DNA of 64,000 nucleotides from Sandaracinus sp. (GTDB lineage Bacteria; Myxococcota_A; Polyangia; Polyangiales; Houyiibacteriaceae). The translations under genes were made by a program, and so were the position numbers. Below are positions 44,667 to 52,647 of this stretch, one piece after another; the stretch's first letter is position 1, and the number at the start of each line of letters is the position of its first letter. The stretch covers positions 17,990 to 81,989 of the forward strand of contig PABA01000177.1 of the NCBI GenBank assembly GCA_002699025.1, in the 5' to 3' direction. The notes under the pieces are model-generated. The model had not been told where the DNA came from and made no database searches. It saw nothing but the letters and a program-made list of their open reading frames with translations.

Positions 44667-45419
44667 ATGCACCGCACGACCCGCTCGCTCGCCGCCCTGG
44701 CCTTCGCTCTCGCCGCCCTCGCCGCCGCGCCCGCGCGCGCCGACGTCGTCGTCGAGGACCTCCAGACGCCGCCCGGCGTCGACCAGTGGGAGCGCGCGCC
44801 CCAGGGCCCACCGCCGCCCCGCTCCCGCGCCATCGCCACCCTCGCCTTCTACGGCTCGGGCGTCCGCCCCCGCGCCCTGAACCTCCGCCTCGTCGATCCG
44901 GAGGTCGCCCTCGTCGACGGCCTGGCGCTGCCGCCTGGCGCCTTCGCCGACCGCGCCAACCAGGGCGGCTTCACCTACGGCGCCGGCTACCGCCCGCTGC
45001 CCTGGCTGCGCCTCCCGGAGATCCGCCTCTCCTTCGGCGGCGGCAAGGTCGACGGAAGCTGGACCGCCCTCCAGAGCGACGAGCCCCTCGAGGCCCGCGT
45101 CGATCGGCACTTCGCCATCCGCCTCGAGGCCCTCGCCGGCGTCGAGCACGACTTCGGCCCCATCACGCCCTTCCTCCGCGGCTACGCCGCCATCGCCGTC
45201 CACACGGGTCGCGCCGCGGTCCGCCACGGCCGGCTCGGCGACCTCGGCCACGAGCGGCTCCTGGGCGCGCGGGGCGAGCTCGGCCTCGAGATGGGCGTGA
45301 ACGTCATGTTCGGCGACGAGGACGACGGGCGCCCGGGGCTGATGCTCGCCTACCGGCGCGGCCTCGTCGGCAGCCTCGAGCACGGCGTGATCATCGGCCT
45401 GGCCATCCAGGGCGACTGA
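44667..45419 (+). CDS. Outer-membrane beta-barrel-like protein
   Basis: A 250-residue exported protein with a signal peptide ending PARA (about residue 25). Amphipathic strands follow, with FYGSGVRPRALNLRLVDPEVAL, GGFTYGAGYRPLPWLRLPEIRLSFGGGKV and a C-terminal hydrophobic strand GVIIGLAIQGD. CCGGAGG precedes the ATG by 6 nt. This is a typical porin-like profile, without a named family. The preceding 230 bp (44435-44666) shows nothing notable. Confidence 0.65.
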   Translation: MHRTTRSLAALAFALAALAAAPARADVVVEDLQTPPGVDQWERAPQGPPPPRSRAIATLAFYGSGVRPRALNLRLVDPEVALVDGLALPPGAFADRANQGGFTYGAGYRPLPWLRLPEIRLSFGGGKVDGSWTALQSDEPLEARVDRHFAIRLEALAGVEHDFGPITPFLRGYAAIAVHTGRAAVRHGRLGDLGHERLLGARGELGLEMGVNVMFGDEDDGRPGLMLAYRRGLVGSLEHGVIIGLAIQGD

Positions 45420-45523
45420 GCTCCATGACACGGAGCTGCGGCGTGAATCCGCGCCGAGCCCGGGCCCGGCGCGGACGCCAACGCCCTTCGCCACCCTCCG
45501 CGAACGTGGTACGCACTGCGGCG

Positions 45524-46600
45524 ATGCGCCTCGCCCACCGTGACTGGAGCGCCGAGCCGGAGGCCTGGGCCCGCGCCCTCGACGTCTCCCGCGAGGCCAT
45601 CGAGCTCTACGCGAGCTCGGACGTGATCGACCTCCACCTCGACTCCTTCATCTGGACCCGCATCTTCGGCTACGACCTCCGCCGCAAGCACGGGCTCGGC
45701 CTCTTCGGTCGCCACTTCTACAGCCAGGTCGACTTCCCCCGCGCGCTCGAGGCGGGGCTCACGGGCGGCACCTGGATCATCACGACCAACCCCTTCAAGC
45801 CCGCCCGCTGGCGTCGCGACGCCTTCTTCCGGAACCTCGATCGCATCAAGGCGCTCTTCGCCGAGACGGCCAGCGACTTCCAGCACGTGCGCACCGCCGC
45901 CGAGTACCGCGCCGCCCGCGCCGCCGGTCGGCACGGCGCCTTCCTCGGCATCCAGGGCGGCAACGCCCTCGACCACGCCCTCGACGACGTCGGCCGCATC
46001 CCCGACGGCGACATCCTCCGCTGCACCGTCGTCCACCTGACGACCTCGAGCCTCGGCCAGACCAGCAACCCGCTCCCGCGGCGGCTCAGCGGCAAGGAGG
46101 GGCTCACCGATCGGGGCCGGGACTTCGTGCGGCGCCTGAACGACGCGAAGATCTTCGTCGACCTCGCGCACATCTCGCGGAAGGCCTTCTTCGAGGCCGC
46201 CGAGGTCCACGATGCGAGCCAGCCGCTGATGGTCACGCATACGGGCGTCGCCGGCGTCTACGAGCACTGGCGCAACCTCACCGACGAGCAGCTCCGGGTG
46301 GTCGCCGACACGGGCGGGACCATCGGCGTGATGTTCCAGGAGAGCTTCCTCGCGAAGAAGGGCGCGACCGCGGACACCATCGTCGATCACCTCGCGCACA
46401 TCTGCGACACGGTCGGCGAGGACCACGCGAGCATCGGCTCGGACTACGACGGCGCGATCTCGCCGCCGCCGGACGTCCCGACCCTCTTCGAGCTGCCGAA
46501 GCTCGTGCAGCTCATGCTCGATCGCGGCTGGAGCGACGCGCGCGTGCGGAAGATCCTCGGCGGCAACTTCCTCCGCGTCGTCGAGCAGCTCCGCGGCTGA
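45524..46600 (+). CDS. Membrane (renal) dipeptidase family, peptidase M19
   Basis: A 358-residue cytoplasmic-looking enzyme. Zinc-ligand motifs of family M19 are present: H-x-D in VIDLHLDSF (near 37), FLGIQGGNAL with the bridging acid replaced by Gln-Gly-Gly (weaker), DLAHIS and VTHTG His residues, and SIGSDYDG with the terminal Asp. It would hydrolyse dipeptides, often D-amino-acid containing. A TACGCA hexamer 8 nt before the ATG gives a marginal leaderless match; GTG 45506 is an alternative start. Confidence 0.85.
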   Translation: MRLAHRDWSAEPEAWARALDVSREAIELYASSDVIDLHLDSFIWTRIFGYDLRRKHGLGLFGRHFYSQVDFPRALEAGLTGGTWIITTNPFKPARWRRDAFFRNLDRIKALFAETASDFQHVRTAAEYRAARAAGRHGAFLGIQGGNALDHALDDVGRIPDGDILRCTVVHLTTSSLGQTSNPLPRRLSGKEGLTDRGRDFVRRLNDAKIFVDLAHISRKAFFEAAEVHDASQPLMVTHTGVAGVYEHWRNLTDEQLRVVADTGGTIGVMFQESFLAKKGATADTIVDHLAHICDTVGEDHASIGSDYDGAISPPPDVPTLFELPKLVQLMLDRGWSDARVRKILGGNFLRVVEQLRG

Positions 46601-46605
46601 CACGC

Positions 46606-46659
46606 CGACTCACCGACGCACCGACGCACCGGATACGCACCGACGCGCCGGATACGCAC
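46606..46659. repeat. Short tandem repeats after the dipeptidase
   Basis: Copies of CACCGACG-type units lead into two 19-bp direct repeats (46622-46640 and 46641-46659) differing at one base. The repeat is non-coding. Confidence 0.7.
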
Positions 46660-46743
46660 CGCCGCCGCGACGGCGTCGCCCCACGCCGAGACACCAGAGC
46701 GCCGACGCGGGATGTGTCCCACGCCGATGCGCCTCGAGCCCGC

Positions 46744-46824
46744 TCACTCGCAGAGCTCGATCGTGTCCGCGGAGACGTTCGAGAACGTCTGGATGACGAG
46801 GCCGCCGGTCTGCTCCGAGCCGAG
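46744..46824 (-). pseudogene. Orphan 3' coding fragment
   Basis: On the minus strand about 26 codons ending in TGA have sharp third-position G/C bias and read as a natural protein end (TGGLVIQTFSNVSADTIELCE). Upstream of it the frame turns into an antisense-type Arg/Gly string. It looks like the remnant of a gene whose 5' part was lost. No parent family is recognised. Confidence 0.4.
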
Positions 46825-46871
46825 TCGTGCGTGACCGCGCTCCGACGGGCTCCACCGGCCAGGGCGCCGCC

Positions 46872-47639
46872 TCAGGCGCGGGGGCGGCGCCGTCGTCGCG
46901 CGGCCCAGAGGACGAGCGCGAGCCCGGCGAGCCCGGTCCCCGCCGGGCTGCCCGTCGTCGCGCATCCGCCCCCGCCGTCGGGCTCCGCGCCCGCGTCCCG
47001 GGCCGCCCCGCCGGCGTCCTCCCGGAGCGCTCCCGCGTCGTCCGCGGCGCCCGCGTCCGCGCCTGCGTCCGCCGTCGCGCCCGCGTCCGCCTCCGGCCCG
47101 GCGTCGCTCCCCGGCGGCCGCCGGAGCGCGAGGTAGGCGCACTGGAAGTACGTGTCGTCGCCCCCGACCTCGTAGGGCCGCTTGTCGTACATCACCTGGA
47201 TCAGCTGCAGCGTGCAGCGCTCGCACTCCACGTCCGGCAGCGTCACGCTCACCCGGTACTCGCCCCCGTCGGGCCGGTCGGGGATCCGGTCGACGAGCAC
47301 GGTGCCCGTCGTGTCCTCGGCGAAGACCGGGTCCGGGCCGCGGGCGCAGTTCTCGAGGCAGATTGGCTCCGCGAAGTCGTCGTCTCCGTCCTCGTCGAAG
47401 GCGATCCGATAGTGCCCCGGGTGCTCGACGAACTCGTCGAAGACCACCTCGATGGTCTCGCCCGGCGCGAACACGCTCACGTTCTCCGAGCGCACGCTCC
47501 CGGTGCGGCCGCAGGGCGGGTTCTTGATGCGCTCGCGCCCCTCGCGCGGCACCGGGCTCACCAAGCCCACGTGCGCCTCGGCCACCTCCGGGGCGAGCGC
47601 GAGGGCGAGCAGCGGGGCGAGGACGAGGAGGCGGCGCAT
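46872..47639 (-). CDS. LPMO-like secreted protein with MYXO-CTERM tail (SCE4755-type)
   Basis: A 255-residue protein. Predicted cleavage after AEA exposes His23 as the mature N-terminus (HVGLVSPVPREGRERI). With a second His (73 or 76, in VEHPGHYRIAF) this could form a copper histidine brace like lytic polysaccharide monooxygenases. Cys pairs (PPCG, CLENC, CERC) are present. A DAG-rich linker leads to Cys plus a hydrophobic stretch and Arg run, the MYXO-CTERM surface tail. It probably acts on polysaccharide outside the cell. Leaderless-type start. Confidence 0.75.
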   Translation of the reverse strand: MRRLLVLAPLLALALAPEVAEAHVGLVSPVPREGRERIKNPPCGRTGSVRSENVSVFAPGETIEVVFDEFVEHPGHYRIAFDEDGDDDFAEPICLENCARGPDPVFAEDTTGTVLVDRIPDRPDGGEYRVSVTLPDVECERCTLQLIQVMYDKRPYEVGGDDTYFQCAYLALRRPPGSDAGPEADAGATADAGADAGAADDAGALREDAGGAARDAGAEPDGGGGCATTGSPAGTGLAGLALVLWAARRRRRPRA

Positions 47640-47652
47640 GGTCTCGAGGCTA
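47640..47652 (-). promoter_or_regulatory. Leaderless -10 element of the LPMO-like gene
   Basis: TAGCCT at 47652-47647, then 7 nt, then ATG 47639. It overlaps the last codon and stop of the upstream YncE-like gene. Confidence 0.5.
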
Positions 47653-48861
47653 CTCGCTCTCCGCGCCTTCCGCGGCCGGGGCCTCCCCGGCAGGTGGCGC
47701 GCCGTCCAGCTCGACGGGCTCTGCCGGCGGCGGCGGGAGCGGGTCGCGCGGCTCGAGCACGTAGAGCCAGGCGTTGTTCCAGCTCGTCGCGAAGACCCGC
47801 AGCCGAGGCGTCCCCTCCGGCCCGTCCTCGCTGACGCGCACGGCCAGGCCCACGAGCTGGTCGGCGCCCGGGACCTCGCTCGTCCGGTGGGTGAAGCCGC
47901 GCAGGTCGGCGAGCGTGACGTCGCTCGAGTGGTAGTTCGCCGTCGCCGCCCAGCGCCCGTCCTGGCTCAGCCCGAGCGAGCGCGGGTTGCGGCCCGTGGG
48001 CGCGAGGCCGACGCGCCGGCCGAGGGCGACGTCGTAGACGCCGATCGAATTCAGCGTGCAGGTCACGACGAGGTGGCGTGCGTCCGGCGTGACGTGGAGG
48101 TGGCGCGGGTAGGGGCAGGTGCGGAAGCGCCGGAGCTCCTCGTGCGCGGGCGAGAACTCCTGCACGAAGTCGCTCCGGAAGCTCGCCACGAAGAGGTTCC
48201 CGTTCGGCCGCATGGCCATGCCGCGCGGCTGCTCCCCCGTGCGCAGATAGCCCAGGACCTCGCGCGTCTCCGTGTCGACGACGGCCACCCGCCGCTGCGT
48301 GTAGAGCGCGACGTAGAGCCGGTCGCCCTCCGGCGAGAGCACCATGAATTTGGGGTTCGCGCCGACGGGGATCTCGTGGCGCACGGCGTAGCTGGCCGTG
48401 TCGACCACCTCGACGACGCCGCGGCGGAAGTTCGAGACGTAGGCGGTCGCCCCGTCGGGGCTGAAGGCGGTCTCCACGGCGTTCCCGGGGAAGCGGACGA
48501 CGCCCACGCGCTCGAGCGTGTCCGCGTCGAAGACGAAGACGTTGTCCTCGCCGATGCGCCCGAAGTTCGACACCCAGACGCGCCGCCCGTCCGGGCTGAG
48601 GTGGACGCTCTTCGGCTGCACGCTCGTGCGCACCCGCGTGACGACCTCGAGCTCCGGCGCGCCGCGCTCGGTCCGGCGGACGCGCACCCGGCGCCGACGC
48701 CCGCGCCGGCGCGCTCGGCGTGCCCGGCGCTCGCCCTCGGCGCGCTCCACCCGCTCTTCGCTCGGCTGGGCGGAGGCCGCGCCCGGGAGCGTGGCGAGCA
48801 CGAGGAGCGCGCCGAGCATCACCCCCGCCCCGACGCCGATCGCCCCGGTCCTCCGTCTCAT
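47650..48861 (-). CDS. YncE-like secreted beta-propeller
   Basis: A 403-residue protein with signal peptide (LATLPGAASA) and a basic spacer ([17 protein letters not shown]). Seven-bladed-type repeats follow, e.g. SVHLSPDGRRVWVSNFG, ETAFSPDGATAYVSNF, KFMVLSPEGDRLYVALY and RGMAMRPNGNLFVASF, then an acidic/Pro tail. It is coupled to the CapA gene by an ATGA overlap. Such propellers act as binding scaffolds; ligand unknown. Confidence 0.8.
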   Translation of the reverse strand: MRRRTGAIGVGAGVMLGALLVLATLPGAASAQPSEERVERAEGERRARRARRRGRRRRVRVRRTERGAPELEVVTRVRTSVQPKSVHLSPDGRRVWVSNFGRIGEDNVFVFDADTLERVGVVRFPGNAVETAFSPDGATAYVSNFRRGVVEVVDTASYAVRHEIPVGANPKFMVLSPEGDRLYVALYTQRRVAVVDTETREVLGYLRTGEQPRGMAMRPNGNLFVASFRSDFVQEFSPAHEELRRFRTCPYPRHLHVTPDARHLVVTCTLNSIGVYDVALGRRVGLAPTGRNPRSLGLSQDGRWAATANYHSSDVTLADLRGFTHRTSEVPGADQLVGLAVRVSEDGPEGTPRLRVFATSWNNAWLYVLEPRDPLPPPPAEPVELDGAPPAGEAPAAEGAESE

Positions 48862-50114
48862 CGCTCCGCCCCTCCGGCCTGGCCCGCGCTCCCCGCTTCG
48901 TCCGCGCCCCCCGCCTCGTCCGCGCCCTCGGCCGGCGGGACGGGCTCGAGGCGCACGGCCTCGCCGAGGGCCGCCGCGATCGCCGGCCAGCGCCCGGTCC
49001 GCACGAGCCCCTCGGCCTCGGCGAGCGGGATCACGCCCACGTCGAACTCGCGCGTCTCCCGCGCCGCCCGCGCCCAGAAGTTGTTGTCGGTCCAGAGCGG
49101 CGTCCCGGTGAGCCCCTCCACCCGCACCCGCTCGCCCTCCACGACGAAGCGCGTCCGCAGGAGCACCCCGTCGCGCGTCTCGGGCATGCGCAGCGCCTGG
49201 TGGAGTCGCGGGCTGACCCGCCCCCGGGGTCGCCAGCGGAGCCCCTGGTTCGAGACCAGGTTGCCGAGCGAGTAGGCGACGACGGCCTCCCCGCGCGGGC
49301 TCGGCAGGCGCTCGACCTCCTGGAGCACGTGCGGGCCCGTGCCGACGATCAGATCGGCGCCGGCCTCGACCCACGCGCGCGCGCGCCGCCGCTGACCCGC
49401 GTGCGGCCGGTCCCGGAAGTCGTGGCTCCAGTGCACGCCGAGCACCACCACGTCCGCCTCGGCGCGCGCGGCGCGGAGCGCGTCCTCGACCGGTCGGCGC
49501 TTCGTCCAGGCCACGTGGGCCCGCGGCTCGGCCGTGCCCGGGGGCCGGTTGATGCGCTCGGTGTAGCTCAGGAACGCCACGCGCAGCCCGCCGCGCTCGA
49601 CGACGCGATGCCCGTAGGCCGCCTCCTCCTCCACGTGCGCGCCCACGGGCACGACGCCGGCCGCCTCCAGCGCCTCCACCGTCCGCGCGAGCCCGACCGC
49701 CGCCTGGTCCCAGCTGTGGTTGTTCGCGCAGCCGACCACGTCGAGGCCGCTCCGCGCGAGGGCCGCGGCCGCCTCCGGGGGCGCACCGAGCGTCGGCGGT
49801 GAGCCCGTGTGCACGTCGCGCACGTCGTCCACGAGCGGCGTCTCCAGGTTCGCGAAGCCGATCTCGTCCGGGCCGAGGAGCTGGCGGAGCCCGCGGAAGA
49901 CCCGATCCCAGCCCTGGTCGCGCGCCGCCTTCACCACCTTGATGTGCAGGAGCAGGTCGCCCGAGGCCGCGACCGTGACCCGCCGGGCCGGCGCGCCGTC
50001 CGGGGCGTTCGATCGAGCGGCAGGCTGAGCGCTCGACTGGGGGGCCAGGGCGAAGCCGGCGAGGCTCGCGGCGCTCGAGAGGAGGAGCGCGCGCGTGAGG
50101 GCGCGAGGGCGCAT
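48858..50114 (-). CDS. CapA-family metallophosphatase-like protein
   Basis: A 418-residue exported protein whose core has the CapA/PgsA signature order: AASGDLLLH (near 60), GFANLETPL, CANNHSWD, HWSHDF, GTGPHVLQ and AYSLGNLV. The family is linked to poly-gamma-glutamate or capsule anchoring. The C-terminus is Ala/Gly/Glu-rich. ATG 50114 was chosen because it starts the signal peptide. It is the upstream member of the CapA-YncE operon and divergent from a Ser/Thr kinase. Confidence 0.88.
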   Translation of the reverse strand: MRPRALTRALLLSSAASLAGFALAPQSSAQPAARSNAPDGAPARRVTVAASGDLLLHIKVVKAARDQGWDRVFRGLRQLLGPDEIGFANLETPLVDDVRDVHTGSPPTLGAPPEAAAALARSGLDVVGCANNHSWDQAAVGLARTVEALEAAGVVPVGAHVEEEAAYGHRVVERGGLRVAFLSYTERINRPPGTAEPRAHVAWTKRRPVEDALRAARAEADVVVLGVHWSHDFRDRPHAGQRRRARAWVEAGADLIVGTGPHVLQEVERLPSPRGEAVVAYSLGNLVSNQGLRWRPRGRVSPRLHQALRMPETRDGVLLRTRFVVEGERVRVEGLTGTPLWTDNNFWARAARETREFDVGVIPLAEAEGLVRTGRWPAIAAALGEAVRLEPVPPAEGADEAGGADEAGSAGQAGGAER

Positions 50115-50189
50115 GGAGCGCGAGATTAATCCAGAGCGCCTCCGCGCGCACCCACCGACCCCTCGGCGCACCTCCGGCGGGAGGTGGTG

Positions 50190-50201
50190 TATGCTCTACC
50201 A
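50190..50201 (+). promoter_or_regulatory. Leaderless -10 element of the Ser/Thr kinase
   Basis: TATGCT, then 6 nt (CTACCA), then GTG 50202. This decides the start over the in-frame GTGs at 50184 and 50187. Confidence 0.6.
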
Positions 50202-51395
50202 GTGAGCGTCGACGATCCACTCGTGGGGCGCGAGCTCGAGGGGTTCACGCTGGGGGAGCGCATCGGCGCTGGGGCCACCGGCGTGGTCTATCGCGCGACG
50301 CGTGAGGACTCGGGGCAGGTCTTCGCGGTCAAGGTCCTCAACGAGGCGCTGGGGCACATCCAGTCGCTCCGCCGCCGCTTCGAGCGCGAGGCGCGCGCCC
50401 TCGGCAAGCTCACCCACGAGCACATCGTCCACATCGCCGACTTCGGCGTGGTCGACGACATCGTCTTCATCGCGATGGAGTACCTCGAGGGCGACACGCT
50501 CGAGGACCGGCTCCAGGAGGCCCCGGTGGACGCGCCGCTCGCGCTCCACGTGATGAAGCAGATCCTCGACGGGGTCGCCTTCGCCCACGACCTGCAGATC
50601 GTCCACCGGGACCTGAAGCCCGCGAACGTCTTCCTCGTCGAGCGGCCCGGCGAGCCCCTGCCCGACGTGAAGATCCTCGACTTCGGCCTGGCCAAGTTCC
50701 TGAGCATCGACGAGCTCAGCCAGGAGGGCACGCTCACGCGAAAGGGGCGCGTCGTCGGGACGCCCGCCTACATGGCGCCCGAGCAGATCACCGGCGTCTC
50801 CCTGGACGTGCGCGCCGACGTCTACGCGGCGGGCATCGTGCTCTTCGAGCTCCTCGCGGACCGGCGCCCCTTCGACTACGACCGGCGCTCCCAGCTGCTC
50901 CGCGCCCCCCTCTTCGAGCCGCTCCCGAAGCTCGCCGACATCCGCCCCGAGCTCGAGGTGGATCCGGAGCTCGAGGCGGTCATCCGCAAGGCCCTCGCCA
51001 AGGATCCCGGCGAGCGCTACCCGGACGCGCGCGCCATGTACGACGCGCTCCAGCCCTTCGGGCCGGGGGCGGTGCGCATGGCCGGTGATCGCGAGCGGGA
51101 CCACCAGCGCTCGCGGGCCGGCACGACCTCCGTGGTCATCAGCGCCGAGGAGCGCGTGAAGCTCTCGACCATGAGCGATCCGGCGGCCCCGCCCACCGTG
51201 GACGCCGAGCCACCCGCGCCGCTGGGGACGCTCCCGCCGGAGCCGCCGCCGAGCGCCGCGAAGGCGACGGCCGCACAGGAGAAGGGGCGGAGCGCGGCCG
51301 GGCGCGGGTGGGTGACGGCGCTGGTCTGGCTCGTGGGCCTGGCGGGGCTCGGCGGCCTCGCCGGGCTGGCCTGGTATGCGACGACGCTCCGCTAG
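50202..51395 (+). CDS. Hanks-type serine/threonine protein kinase with C-terminal membrane helix
   Basis: A 397-residue protein. The full kinase domain (about 14-290) has Gly loop IGAGATGVVY (21-30), Lys44 in FAVKVL, HRDLKPAN (135-142), DFG (160-162) and APEQ. All catalytic residues are present. A Pro/Ala-rich juxtamembrane region leads to a single C-terminal helix (VTALVWLVGLAGLGGLAGLAW) with no extracellular sensor, so signals probably come via partners. Confidence 0.92.
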   Translation: MSVDDPLVGRELEGFTLGERIGAGATGVVYRATREDSGQVFAVKVLNEALGHIQSLRRRFEREARALGKLTHEHIVHIADFGVVDDIVFIAMEYLEGDTLEDRLQEAPVDAPLALHVMKQILDGVAFAHDLQIVHRDLKPANVFLVERPGEPLPDVKILDFGLAKFLSIDELSQEGTLTRKGRVVGTPAYMAPEQITGVSLDVRADVYAAGIVLFELLADRRPFDYDRRSQLLRAPLFEPLPKLADIRPELEVDPELEAVIRKALAKDPGERYPDARAMYDALQPFGPGAVRMAGDRERDHQRSRAGTTSVVISAEERVKLSTMSDPAAPPTVDAEPPAPLGTLPPEPPPSAAKATAAQEKGRSAAGRGWVTALVWLVGLAGLGGLAGLAWYATTLR

Positions 51396-51636
51396 CGATC
51401 GACGGCCTCCCGGCCATCGCCGAGGCCGGATTCCGTGAATCCGGCGAGAGCGCGATGGGCGACCCGCGAGCTTCGGGCGGCTCGGCCTGCTCCGGGGAGG
51501 GCGCGTCGACCGGTGACGAACCCGGGCTCGGAAGGATGAGGGCCCCACGGAGGGCGACGCGGCGGCTCGGTGGACGACCTGAGGTCGAGCGGGGGCGTTC
51601 TTGCGTTCGTTCGCTCGCTCGCCGATCGTGTTCGCG

Positions 51637-51933
51637 ATGCGACGCTCCGCGCTCTGGCTCTCGCTCGCTCTCACTCTGGCCACGCCGGCGTGCGGAGGCG
51701 ACGACGACGGTGGAAGAGACGCGGGCGAGGGCGTGGACGCGGGCGAGGGCGTGGACGCGGGCGGGGGCGTGGACGCGGGCGAGACCATGTGCCGGGCAGA
51801 GGGCAGCGCCTGCGATCTGCCGCCCGAGGGCGGCTGCTGCGGCGGGCTCGCGTGCTGCTACGTGGCGAGCGACGGGGGCCCCGTCCGCGCCTTCTGCGTT
51901 CCGAGTGGCACCCCCTCCATGGGCTGCATCTGA
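51637..51933 (+). CDS. Small Cys-rich lipoprotein
   Basis: A 98-residue lipoprotein with lipobox near LATPAC (about residue 17), a GEGVDAG repeat linker and a C-terminal Cys-rich module of about 50 residues (CRAEGSACD...GGCCGGLACCY...CVPSG) resembling small disulfide-rich knottin-like modules. ATG 51637 begins the signal peptide. The surrounding 240 bp upstream and 220 bp downstream contain no other gene. Confidence 0.65.
   Translation: MRRSALWLSLALTLATPACGGDDDGGRDAGEGVDAGEGVDAGGGVDAGETMCRAEGSACDLPPEGGCCGGLACCYVASDGGPVRAFCVPSGTPSMGCI
51718..51783 (+). repeat. 18-bp tandem repeat in the small lipoprotein gene
   Basis: Three full copies plus a partial copy of GACGCGGGCGAGGGCGTG, a multiple of three, encoding DAGEGV. 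Confidence 0.8.
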
Positions 51934-52141
51934 TCCGCGCGACCGCGCCGGGAGCGGCCTCGCCTGCCTCCCGCCTCTGTGGTCTCCGGACCGGAGCGCC
52001 CTCCCTCCGTCGACCGAGCCCCCTCGGAGCGCGCCCGACGGCCCCAGGCTCCACCGACCTGCCCCCGCCAACCGCTCGCTCGTCTGGCCCGGCCTGCCCG
52101 GGGCGGGAGCGATGCGCGCCCCGGCGGCGGCGCGTGGGTGG

Positions 52142-52153
52142 TAGGCTGCTCCG
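52142..52153 (+). promoter_or_regulatory. Leaderless -10 element
   Basis: TAGGCT, then 6 nt, then GTG 52154. Confidence 0.55.
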
Positions 52154-52600
52154 GTGGCGGAGTTCGACACGTCCGACGCGACCCAGGCGACGCTCCCTCC
52201 CTTCGTGGAGGTCGAGTTGGTCTACGAGACCGGGCACCCCGGCATGGACACGACGCCCTGGCGCGCTTTCGAGATCTGGACGCGCAATCGCATCTACTCC
52301 TGCGATTGGCGCATGCGCTGCATCGAGGTCCTCGCGCGCGCGAGCGGGGAGCCGGATCCGAAGCACCCGCTCCTCGGCGCGCGCCTCGCCGGCGGCCAGG
52401 TCCAGCAGGACGACGCCATCGAGGTGACCTCGCCCTGCCCGCGCCCGGGCTGCGAGGCGGTCTTCGAGCACCCGAAGGCGAAGGGCTACGTGACGACCTC
52501 GACGGTCTCGCGCGTCGTCCTCCGCCTGCGCGTCCTGACCGTCCCGCAGAAGCGCATCGAGCCCACCTGGGACGACCTCACGGAGAGCTGGCGCCGCTGA
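52154..52600 (+). CDS. Hypothetical protein
   Basis: A 148-residue soluble protein with no recognised domain. It contains two Cys-pair-like positions (CDWRMRC near 52-58 and CPRPGC near 95-100) and many Trp. GTG start supported by the TAGGCT -10 six nt upstream. It is followed by a kinase gene in the same direction with its own promoter. Confidence 0.6.
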   Translation: MAEFDTSDATQATLPPFVEVELVYETGHPGMDTTPWRAFEIWTRNRIYSCDWRMRCIEVLARASGEPDPKHPLLGARLAGGQVQQDDAIEVTSPCPRPGCEAVFEHPKAKGYVTTSTVSRVVLRLRVLTVPQKRIEPTWDDLTESWRR

Positions 52601-52635
52601 GCCCGGCGCGCGTTGGGGGCCCGGCCCGGCTGCGC

Positions 52636-52647
52636 CATACTCGCCGG
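52636..52647 (+). promoter_or_regulatory. Leaderless -10 element of the membrane kinase
   Basis: CATACT, then 6 nt, then GTG 52648. Confidence 0.5.
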
